Below are positions 17,793-25,917 of a DNA stretch of 64,000 bases, one piece after another. The stretch lies in the NCBI GenBank assembly GCA_020073375.1, contig JAIQFG010000002.1, positions 1-64,000 of the forward strand, read 5' to 3'. The notes beneath the pieces were generated by a model. It was not told the DNA's origin, ran no database searches, and saw only the letters and a program-made list of their open reading frames with translations. Origin of the DNA: Terriglobia bacterium (GTDB lineage: Bacteria; Acidobacteriota; Terriglobia; Acidiferrales; UBA7541). The stretch's first letter is position 1. Every line of letters starts with the position of its first letter. The translations under genes and the position numbers were made by a program.

Positions 17793-20378
17793 ATGAAGGG
17801 TTGGGGAAGCTGCCACATCAAGTTCTGCTGCCTGCGCGCGAGCCTGCTGCTCGCTGCGCTGGTGTGCGCTTGGGCCGGGCTTGCGCGTCCGGCCGCAGCG
17901 AGCCCCCAGGCCGCCACGGGGTCCATTTCGGGAAAAGTCAGCGTTACATCCGCCGACGGCACGCCGAGCTATCTTCCCAGCGTTACCGTCAAGCTCACGC
18001 CTTCCGCACCTGCCGCGGCATCACAAGCGGTCCTGACCACCAGCGAAGGGCGTTTTGAATTCACGCACCTGCCGCCCGGCGCCTATACCCTGGACGTCTC
18101 CGTGGATGGCTTCAAGCCCTGGACTGCGAACGTAACGCTGGACGCCGGCAAGGCTGTCACGCAAGACGCGTCCTTGCAGCTCACCACAATAGAAGAAAAA
18201 GTCGAGGTGCAGGCCGAAGCCACCGAAATTTCCACCCAGAGCGTGAGCGCCGCAGCCACCGTCAGCGAGCAGCAACTGGAAACGTTGCCGCTAAAGACCG
18301 GAAAATTTACGGAAGCCCTGTCCGTCTCTCCCAGCGTCATCCGCACACAGGAAGGCCGGCTGAATTTCAACGGCCAGGCCGAAAGCCAGGGCATGTTGCT
18401 GGTGGATTCGGCTGAGAATGTCGATCCAGTCTCCGGCAGCTTCGGAATACCCATTCCGGTCGACGCCATTCAATCCATGAAGGTATTTACCACGCCGGAC
18501 AGCCCGGCCTACGGCGGCTTTTCCGGCGGATTGACGACCGTTGAAATCCGTCCTCCAGTGCCCAACTGGAATTACAAGTTGCTCGAATTTTTGCCGTCGT
18601 TCCGAGCCAAGAACGACTCGCTGGTGGGCATCGCCAACTTCACGCCGCGCGTCGAAGTGGGCGGTCCGCTGATCAAGGACAAGCTTAACTTTTCCGAGGA
18701 CATCGGGTACGAATTCCGACGGGACCCGGTGCGCGGTCTCTCCTGGCCGTTTAACGAAACCTACACGCACAGTTTCAATTCCTTCACGAATTTTCAGTAC
18801 ACGATTTCGCCCAAGCACCTGCTCAACGTCAACGTGAACTTTTTCCCCTCGACCGACTTGTACTCGAACATCACCGCGCTGATTCCGCAGACCGCATCGG
18901 TGAACTTTCACCGTCGGGGAATTTCCGCCGGCGCCTCCGACGATTATCAGTTCGATTCGGGCACGGTTCTCAACACGGTTGTCCGTTACACCAACTATTA
19001 CAGCAACGCCGAAGGCCAGGGCCCTGCGGACATGACCATCAGTCCCACGGGATGGGGCGGAAACTTTTTCAACGCCTGGTGGCGCAACGCGAACCAGGTC
19101 GAAATTCTGCCAATGCTGCAGTTGCCTTCCAAAACGTGGCTGGGCACTCATGATTTGAAGTTCGGAGTGGACCTGCTCTACCGCGAGTTCGATTCCAGCA
19201 GCGTTTCCCGGCCTCTCCATCTCTTTGATCAGAACAATGCCGAGACCGAGACCATCAATTTTCAGGGCCCCGGATTGCTGAACGTGCGCGGCGCGGAACT
19301 TGCCGAATTCGCCCAGGACCGCTGGACCCTTACCAAAAGCCTTTCCATCACGTTCGGTGCGCGCGCCACCAGCCAATCCAACGGCGCCGCGCTTGCCTTT
19401 TCTCCGCGCGCCGGAGTTGCGTATTCCGTGGCCGGCGGCAAAATCGTGTTCCGCGGCGGAGCCGGGATGATCCAGGGCCACGTGCCGTTGCTGGCCGTCG
19501 ATTTCGCCAAGAATCAGGTTCGCGTCCTTAACTTTTTGGCCGGCCCTCTGGCGGGCCGGACCATCACCCTTCAGAATCTTTATTTTCCGGAAACCGGAAC
19601 CATTCCTGTCGGCCCGGATGATCTGGGCAACAGCCCGCGCACATTCACATGGAATCTGGAAAGCGAATATCAAGTTCGCAAGAATTTTGTCGTCCGCGCC
19701 ACCTACTATGAAACGCACACCAGGGATTTATTTTTTGTGAATCCGGTGATCCCGGCGGCCGGATCCGACGGTACGCTGGAGCTGCGCAATACAGGCTCTT
19801 CCCATTATCGCCAGGCTGAAATCGAAGGCCGTTACCGGCCCAGCGATCGCGCCGAACTCAACGTCTCCTATTCCTGGAGCCAGGCGCGCGGCGATTTGAA
19901 CACGCTTTCCGACACGTTCATTCCGTTTCAGGCGCCCGTATTGCGCCCCAACGTATACGGCATCCAGCCGTCCGATATACCGAACCGGGCCATCGCCTGG
20001 GGTTTTGTGCACATTCCCTGGAACTTCGTAATCAGCCCGGTCGCGGACATGCACAGCGGCTTCGCCTATTCCAATGTGGACGTGTTCCAGAATTATGTTG
20101 GCGCGCCCTACAGCCTACGCTATCCCGTGTATTTTTCCCTGGACGTGAAGGTCTACAAGGATTTTTCCGTTTCGATGCCGTTCGGCGACCGCTCCAAGAA
20201 GCGCAAAATTCGCCTGGGGGTTTACTCGCTGGACGTCACCAACCGCCAGAATCCGCATGACGTCTTCAGCAACAATTCGCTGCCGCTTCCGGGTAGCGCG
20301 CTCCCCGGCCCCTTCTTCGGAGAGTTCGCCGGGTTCCAACGCCGGTTTACAGGCCTGGCCATCAGCCTGGGGCAGTAG
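17793..20378 (+). CDS. TonB-dependent receptor-like outer membrane protein with N-terminal carboxypeptidase-regulatory domain
   Basis: Signal peptide; GSISGKVSVTSADG...YTLDVSVDGFKPWTANVTLDAGK; plug-like segment; long beta-rich C-terminus. Confidence 0.85.
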   Translation: MKGWGSCHIKFCCLRASLLLAALVCAWAGLARPAAASPQAATGSISGKVSVTSADGTPSYLPSVTVKLTPSAPAAASQAVLTTSEGRFEFTHLPPGAYTLDVSVDGFKPWTANVTLDAGKAVTQDASLQLTTIEEKVEVQAEATEISTQSVSAAATVSEQQLETLPLKTGKFTEALSVSPSVIRTQEGRLNFNGQAESQGMLLVDSAENVDPVSGSFGIPIPVDAIQSMKVFTTPDSPAYGGFSGGLTTVEIRPPVPNWNYKLLEFLPSFRAKNDSLVGIANFTPRVEVGGPLIKDKLNFSEDIGYEFRRDPVRGLSWPFNETYTHSFNSFTNFQYTISPKHLLNVNVNFFPSTDLYSNITALIPQTASVNFHRRGISAGASDDYQFDSGTVLNTVVRYTNYYSNAEGQGPADMTISPTGWGGNFFNAWWRNANQVEILPMLQLPSKTWLGTHDLKFGVDLLYREFDSSSVSRPLHLFDQNNAETETINFQGPGLLNVRGAELAEFAQDRWTLTKSLSITFGARATSQSNGAALAFSPRAGVAYSVAGGKIVFRGGAGMIQGHVPLLAVDFAKNQVRVLNFLAGPLAGRTITLQNLYFPETGTIPVGPDDLGNSPRTFTWNLESEYQVRKNFVVRATYYETHTRDLFFVNPVIPAAGSDGTLELRNTGSSHYRQAEIEGRYRPSDRAELNVSYSWSQARGDLNTLSDTFIPFQAPVLRPNVYGIQPSDIPNRAIAWGFVHIPWNFVISPVADMHSGFAYSNVDVFQNYVGAPYSLRYPVYFSLDVKVYKDFSVSMPFGDRSKKRKIRLGVYSLDVTNRQNPHDVFSNNSLPLPGSALPGPFFGEFAGFQRRFTGLAISLGQ

Positions 20379-20703
20379 CCCCGCTTCCCGCCGAATTCCG
20401 CGCGTGCCGGTTATTCACTGCACAGTTTATCCCCATCATCCGCTGCTTCGAGTCCCGGCGGTGCCCTCCACATTGCAATTTCCGATCCCCCCCGGTTTGT
20501 TGAAAGCGTGTGACCACGCAGGGGCCAATAATAAGTTCGCTATTCCCGCCAATTTAGGACTATTCTTTCGCCAGATCCGGGCCCAAACTCGGAAATGGCC
20601 GCACTGTCGGACGCATTACCCGCCGCTACGGAGCAATCGGTTTGTTAGCAAGCTGAAATAGAACCCGCTCAACCTCCGCCGTCCTTTCGAGGAGTCTGTA
20701 CTA

Positions 20704-23250
20704 ATGAAGTTTTGTGCCGGGAATCTATTCGCGCCCCGCTCCGTTTGCGCAGGATTGCTGCTTGCGGCGCTGGTGTGCGCGCGGCCCGGATTTGCGCGCC
20801 CGCAATCCCAGTCAGGATCCGTTTCCGGCAGGGTCAGTGTTGCTTCCGACGCCAATGCTTCCAATAATCTCGCGGGAATTACCGTGACGCTCGCCGGCGC
20901 CGCCCCCGGCTCCTCGCCCCAAACCACATTGACCGACGGGGGAGGGCATTACAAATTCACGAAGCTGCCAGCGGGAAGCTACACCGTCAGCATCGCGATG
21001 GATGGCTTTAAGCCCTGGACCGCGACCGTCACGCTTGCCGAATCCCAGTCCGTGGTCGAGGACGCCGCGTTGCAAATCAATTCCGTCGAGGAAAAAGTCG
21101 AAGTACAGGGCGAGGCCACCGAGATCGCCACGCAAAGCGTCAGTGCCAGCGCCACCGTCACCAGCCAGCAACTCGATTCCTTGCCGCTGCGCACCGGAAA
21201 ATTTACCGACGCGCTTTCGGTCTCGCCCAGCGTCATTCAGACCCAGGAAGGGCGCCTGAATTTTAACGGCCAGTCCGAGGCCCAGGGCATGTTGCTGGTT
21301 GACGCCGTGGAAAACATGGATCCCGTGTCCGGAAGTTTCGCCATACCCATCCCGGTGGGCGCCATCAATTCCGTGCAGGTGTTCAGCACTCCGGACAGCG
21401 TGGCCTACGGCGGATTTTCCGGCGGTTTGACTAAGATCGAAATCAAGCCCCCGGCACCCGACTGGAATATGAAGCTATTCGATTTTATTCCGTCCCTGCG
21501 GGCCAAGAACGACCACCTGGTGGGCGTCGCGAACTTCACGCCGCGCATGGAATTCGGCGGCCCGCTGATCAAGAACAAACTCAATTTCTCCGAGGAGATC
21601 ACTTACGAATTCCGCCGCGACCCGATTCACGGCCTCACCTGGCCGCTGAACGAGACCTATACCCATAGCTTTCTTTCCTTCACGAATTTCCAGTGGACTT
21701 TTTCCCCCAGGCACATGGTCGCGCTCCACGTGAACTATTTCCCCACCACGAATCTGTTCGCCAATATCGATACGCTGATCCCGCAAGTCGCCTCGGTGAA
21801 TTATCACCGCAGGGGGGCGTCCATCGGCTTTTCCGACGACTATCAGTTCGACTCGGGCGCGGTCCTGATCACCGCCGTTCACTATTTGAATTTTTACAGC
21901 AACGCCGAAGGCCAGGGCGGCGCCACCATGACCATCAGCCCGTCGGGATGGGGCGGGAATTTCTTCAACGCCTGGTGGCGCAATGCAAATCAGGTGGAAC
22001 TCCTGCCCATGCTGCAGTTGCCCTCGAAAACCTGGCACGGCAACCACGAATTCAGATTCGGCGTCGACATCCTGAACCGCTCCTACCGCACCAGCAACGT
22101 CTCCCATCCCGTGGACTTGCTGGACCAGAACAACAGCCTCACTGAGACCATCACCTTTCAAGGTCCGGGCCTGCTGCAAGCCGCCGATACCGAGGTTTCC
22201 GAATATGCCGAAGACCATTGGTCTTTGACGCACAACCTTTCCTTTAATCTGGGCTTGCGCTCGACCACGCAATCGACAAGCCGGCGATTTGCTCTGGCTC
22301 CGCGCGCCGGACTGGCCGCTTCGCTGTTTGGCGGCAGGCTCGCCTTCCGCACCGGCGCTGGATTGATCTACGGGCACGTCCCTCTTCTCTCCGCCGATCT
22401 GGCCGGCGATCAGACTCGCACCGTCACCTTCACCTCCGGAGCGTTCGCTAATCAGCCGATTACTCTGCAAAACACGTATCTCCCGCCCAGTTCGAATTCC
22501 GCCGGGCCCGACGATCCGGGAAACAGCCCGCGCACCATTACCTGGAATTCAGAAATCGAAGCGGAAGTTCGCAAGAATCTCACCCTCCGCTTGAGCTATT
22601 ACGAAACGCACACCACGAATCTTTTCGTTGTGGATCCCATGCTGCCTGCCCCTGGAGCCGCCCCCGCCGGATTCCTGGTGCTGAAAAATACAGGCACCTC
22701 CAACTATCGCCAGGCGCAGATCTCCGCACGGTACCGCGCCGGCGAGCGCGCCGAGTTGAATGCGTCCTACGCCTGGAGCCAGGCGCGCGGCGATCTCAAT
22801 TCGCTATCCGACACCTACATCCCCTTCGAGGCTCCTGTCTTGCGCCCCAATACTTACGGCGTCCAGCCGTCGGATATCCCCCATCGCCTGCTCCTCTGGG
22901 GTTTTCTGCATATTCCCTGGAAATTCGTGGCCAGCCCTGTTGTGGACATCCATTCGGGCTTTCCGTACTCGAACATCGATGTCCTGCAGAATTACGCGGG
23001 TACGCCGAATTCCAACCGCTTCCCCATTTATTTTTCCCTGGATGCAAAACTTTACCGTGACTTCCATATCCGCCTGCCTTTCGGCGACCGCTCCAAGAAA
23101 ACGTCGATTCGCCTGGGCGTCTCCTCCATCGACGTGACCAACCGCCACAATCCCCATGACGTGTTCAACAACATCGCCTCCCCTCTGTTCGGCCAGGTCG
23201 CCGGCTTCCAGCGGCGCTTCACCGAAATGCTGATTGTTCTCACCAAGTGA
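20704..23250 (+). CDS. TonB-dependent receptor-like outer membrane protein, paralogue of the preceding gene
   Basis: Extensively similar to 17793-20378 throughout (e.g. EEKVEVQGEATEIATQSVSASATVTSQQLDSLPLRTGKFTDALSVSPSVIQTQEGRLNFNGQSEAQGMLLVD). Confidence 0.85.
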   Translation: MKFCAGNLFAPRSVCAGLLLAALVCARPGFARPQSQSGSVSGRVSVASDANASNNLAGITVTLAGAAPGSSPQTTLTDGGGHYKFTKLPAGSYTVSIAMDGFKPWTATVTLAESQSVVEDAALQINSVEEKVEVQGEATEIATQSVSASATVTSQQLDSLPLRTGKFTDALSVSPSVIQTQEGRLNFNGQSEAQGMLLVDAVENMDPVSGSFAIPIPVGAINSVQVFSTPDSVAYGGFSGGLTKIEIKPPAPDWNMKLFDFIPSLRAKNDHLVGVANFTPRMEFGGPLIKNKLNFSEEITYEFRRDPIHGLTWPLNETYTHSFLSFTNFQWTFSPRHMVALHVNYFPTTNLFANIDTLIPQVASVNYHRRGASIGFSDDYQFDSGAVLITAVHYLNFYSNAEGQGGATMTISPSGWGGNFFNAWWRNANQVELLPMLQLPSKTWHGNHEFRFGVDILNRSYRTSNVSHPVDLLDQNNSLTETITFQGPGLLQAADTEVSEYAEDHWSLTHNLSFNLGLRSTTQSTSRRFALAPRAGLAASLFGGRLAFRTGAGLIYGHVPLLSADLAGDQTRTVTFTSGAFANQPITLQNTYLPPSSNSAGPDDPGNSPRTITWNSEIEAEVRKNLTLRLSYYETHTTNLFVVDPMLPAPGAAPAGFLVLKNTGTSNYRQAQISARYRAGERAELNASYAWSQARGDLNSLSDTYIPFEAPVLRPNTYGVQPSDIPHRLLLWGFLHIPWKFVASPVVDIHSGFPYSNIDVLQNYAGTPNSNRFPIYFSLDAKLYRDFHIRLPFGDRSKKTSIRLGVSSIDVTNRHNPHDVFNNIASPLFGQVAGFQRRFTEMLIVLTK

Positions 23251-23278
23251 ACCTTCTTCCCGAACCAACTATATGAGC

Positions 23279-23369
23279 GTCATTCCGAACCCGCGATTCT
23301 TGCGGGTGAGGAATCCCTCATTCTTTTTTCTAATCCGAAGAGCGATTCCTCGCTTCGTTCGGAATGACG
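23279..23369. repeat. Inverted repeat, CGTCATTCCGAAC...GTTCGGAATGACG type
   Basis: Arms cgtcattccgaac / gttcggaatgacg enclosing gaggaatccctc and gcgattcctcgc. Confidence 0.8.
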
Positions 23370-23510
23370 GCGATCTTTGAGCAGTTTAGACCCTTTAGCT
23401 CGCCCGGGAACCGGCGCGCTCCATGACTGACCTCCCGCTTCCGCGATCGCGATCCCCATTGCGCCGAATTTCCGCGAGTGCGGTATCCTGACTGCAGGGG
23501 CAAGGACAAC

Positions 23511-24647
23511 ATGCCAGACTCCGCGACCAAACCGAATTGGGGCCAGCCCCCCTGGACCATCGATTTTCATCCCGCGCGCCACCCCCTTCCCGAAGCGGTC
23601 GATTTCGCCGTGGTGGGCGCTGGATTTTCAGGCCTGGCGGCCGCGGCGCGCTTGCGGCGCATCGCGCCGGAAAAATCCGTCGCCGTATTTGACCGCGCAT
23701 TGATCGGCGCAGGCTCCAGCGGCCACACGGGAGGCATGGTCCTGGCCGAAACCGCCGCCGGAGATCTCCCCGGCCTCGGCGATGTGCTGGCCGGGTACAC
23801 AGAAATTCTGAAAGACCTGCGAGTGGACGCCGATCTCGCCCTTCCCGGCGTCTGGGAAATCGGCCGGACCGCCACCTTGTCCGATTCCCCTATTTCCTGG
23901 ACCGATTTCGGAAACCTGCGCGCGGTCAGGCAGGTTCCGGGAGGCTCGGTGGATCCCGGCCGTGTGCTCAGCGGCCTGGCACGCGCCGCCGAAACCTCCG
24001 GCGTTCTGATCTACGAGGATTCCGAGGTCACGGGCGCCGAGTTTGATAATGATGTGGCGCGCCTGCGAGTAGCGGGAAAAATCGTGCGTGCGGGTGCCGT
24101 GCTTTTCGCGACCAACGCCATGTCGTTGGAGCTGGCCGGATTATCCACCCGCACCAAGCCGAAATTCACGCTGGCGATTGCCACCGAGCCGTTGAGCGCC
24201 GCGCAACTCGAACAGCTGGGCCTGGCTTCCGGAAAACCTTTCTACACCATCGATTTCCCGTACTTGTGGGGCAGGCAATTGCGCAGCAGCGGCTTCATTT
24301 TCGGCGCAGGCCTGGTGCACCTGGAGAATTGGCGCGAGCTTCAAATCGTGGACGTGTCAAAGGGCGAAGCAAGGAAGCTCATCGCGCGGATCGAGACCCG
24401 CGTGCGCGCCCTGCATCCGGCGCTGCACGATGTCCAGTACACGCATCGCTGGGGAGGCCCAATCCTTATCGGCGACGACTGGCAGCCGATTTTCGCGCGC
24501 CATCCGAAGAGCCCACGTTCCATCGTCCTCGCCGCCTTCAGCGGACACGGCGTTGCGCAATCCGTGTATCTGGGCGCCTGGGCCGCCGAAGCCCTCTGCG
24601 GCCATAGGGATTTGCCTGATTGGAATTTCATCGACAAATCCGCGTAG
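23511..24647 (+). CDS. FAD-dependent oxidoreductase (DAO family)
   Basis: VDFAVVGAGFSGLAAAARLRR dinucleotide-binding motif; ...RWGGPILIGDDWQPIFARHP...AAFSGHGVAQSVYLGAWAAEAL. Confidence 0.9.
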   Translation: MPDSATKPNWGQPPWTIDFHPARHPLPEAVDFAVVGAGFSGLAAAARLRRIAPEKSVAVFDRALIGAGSSGHTGGMVLAETAAGDLPGLGDVLAGYTEILKDLRVDADLALPGVWEIGRTATLSDSPISWTDFGNLRAVRQVPGGSVDPGRVLSGLARAAETSGVLIYEDSEVTGAEFDNDVARLRVAGKIVRAGAVLFATNAMSLELAGLSTRTKPKFTLAIATEPLSAAQLEQLGLASGKPFYTIDFPYLWGRQLRSSGFIFGAGLVHLENWRELQIVDVSKGEARKLIARIETRVRALHPALHDVQYTHRWGGPILIGDDWQPIFARHPKSPRSIVLAAFSGHGVAQSVYLGAWAAEALCGHRDLPDWNFIDKSA

Positions 24648-24652
24648 TTTTC

Positions 24653-24725
24653 GTAGCGCCGGCGTCTCGCCGGCGGTTTTTATTCGCCCGAAAACGCAAA
24701 CCTGCCGGCGGGACGCCGGCGCAAC
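24653..24725. repeat. REP/BIME-like inverted pair, GCCGGCG stem family
   Basis: GTAGC-GCCGGCG-TCT-CGCCGGC ... GCCGGCGGGACGCCGGCGCAAC. Confidence 0.85.
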
Positions 24726-24834
24726 GAAACCAGACCTGTTGCAAAATGAGATGTGAACGGCTCCTGATTTGTCAGGGAATCGGCAAAGCAGTTTTGTATT
24801 GATCGCGTAGCCCTCTGAGGAAATCCAACCCCGC

Positions 24835-25332
24835 TTACCAGGTGTTATAAGCCGTATTTTCAAATGGGGAGGTGCCGTCGGAAGAGGAATGCACGTCGGT
24901 GAGTCCCGAGGTGGTCTGCTCCGGCGAAAGCAGCACCTGCTCAAAATCAAGATGCCAATCCTTATTTCGCGTAAGCGGATCGGTGGGAATTCCGGAAATG
25001 TATTGCCCGGACACCAGATCGTCCAGCGAAGACGGCGCGGCCTGCTTATCCAAAGTGTATTGCTGGATGGCGTTGCGCATCACGAACAGATCCTGCTTCA
25101 GGGTGGCTTCTTTGGCGCGCAGCACCGACTTCTCATAGCGTCCCGCCGCGATGCCCGCCAGGATCAGGATGATCATGATCACGATCATCAGCTCGATCAG
25201 CGTGAATCCGCCCGAGCGAATAGCCCGCACAGCGCGTCGGCCGCGCTGCTGATCGAATCCTGCGCCGATTCCGATGGAGATGCCGCCCAGTTTCACCGAT
25301 GTCCTACCAGTCTTTGTATTTCGTTCCGTCAA
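24835..25332 (-). CDS. Type II secretion GspG-like pseudopilin
   Basis: SGGFTLIELMIVIMIILILAGIAAGRYEKSVLRAKEATLKQDLFVMRNAIQQYTLDK prepilin motif. Confidence 0.88.
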   Translation of the reverse strand: MTERNTKTGRTSVKLGGISIGIGAGFDQQRGRRAVRAIRSGGFTLIELMIVIMIILILAGIAAGRYEKSVLRAKEATLKQDLFVMRNAIQQYTLDKQAAPSSLDDLVSGQYISGIPTDPLTRNKDWHLDFEQVLLSPEQTTSGLTDVHSSSDGTSPFENTAYNTW

Positions 25333-25900
25333 TCGCCGTGCCCGTCGATTGCGAGTACACGTCGAACACGTTGTGTCCGCTCCAGCTGTCCGAGTCCGGA
25401 TCGTCCTGCACCGCGCGCAGTCCCCATTCCGGTTTGCCCGTCATCGGATCGATGGGAATCTTGCGCAGATAGCGCACCTTATTCGGCAACGCCGACGCGG
25501 ATGCAGAAGACGTCGCGGAAGTTCCCGCCGACGCCCCCGCGCTTCCTCCGCTGGCGGTGGCCAACGCACCGGCGCTGATGCCCGCCGGAGCGCTTGCCGG
25601 AGTGCTCGTGGTCACGCCGTCCACCAGCGTCTGCAGGTCGGGAGGATAATTCGCGCTGCCCACTTCGGTGCGGATCAGATTCTTGTCGGCGTCGTCCTTG
25701 TAGCGGTCGATGGCGTTGCGCATCTCGCGCAAGCTTCGCCGCAATTCCGATTCCCGCGCGCGCTGCACGGTCATTCGCGCCATGGGCAAGGCCGCCGACG
25801 AAAGCACGGCCAGAATCGCGCAGGCCATGATCAGTTCCAGCAGCGTCATTCCGGCGATACGGGTCCACCGGGCTTTGCGCCCCTGCGAACTTCGCCGCAT
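25304..25900 (-). CDS. Second GspG-like pseudopilin with Ala/Ser/Gly-rich insert
   Basis: AGMTLLELIMACAILAVLSSAALPMARMTVQRARESELRRSLREMRNAIDRYKDDA; low-complexity insert STPASAPAGISAGALATASGGSAGASAGTSATSSASASAL. Confidence 0.85.
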   Translation of the reverse strand: MRRSSQGRKARWTRIAGMTLLELIMACAILAVLSSAALPMARMTVQRARESELRRSLREMRNAIDRYKDDADKNLIRTEVGSANYPPDLQTLVDGVTTSTPASAPAGISAGALATASGGSAGASAGTSATSSASASALPNKVRYLRKIPIDPMTGKPEWGLRAVQDDPDSDSWSGHNVFDVYSQSTGTAIDGTKYKDW

Positions 25901-25917
25901 TTGAGTTCCCGGAGTGA

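Noticed and set aside
18291-22470. Minus-strand ORFs 18291-19718 and 21475-22470
   Set aside because: Parallel shadows of the two paralogous receptors; their similarity to each other only reflects the sense-strand duplication.
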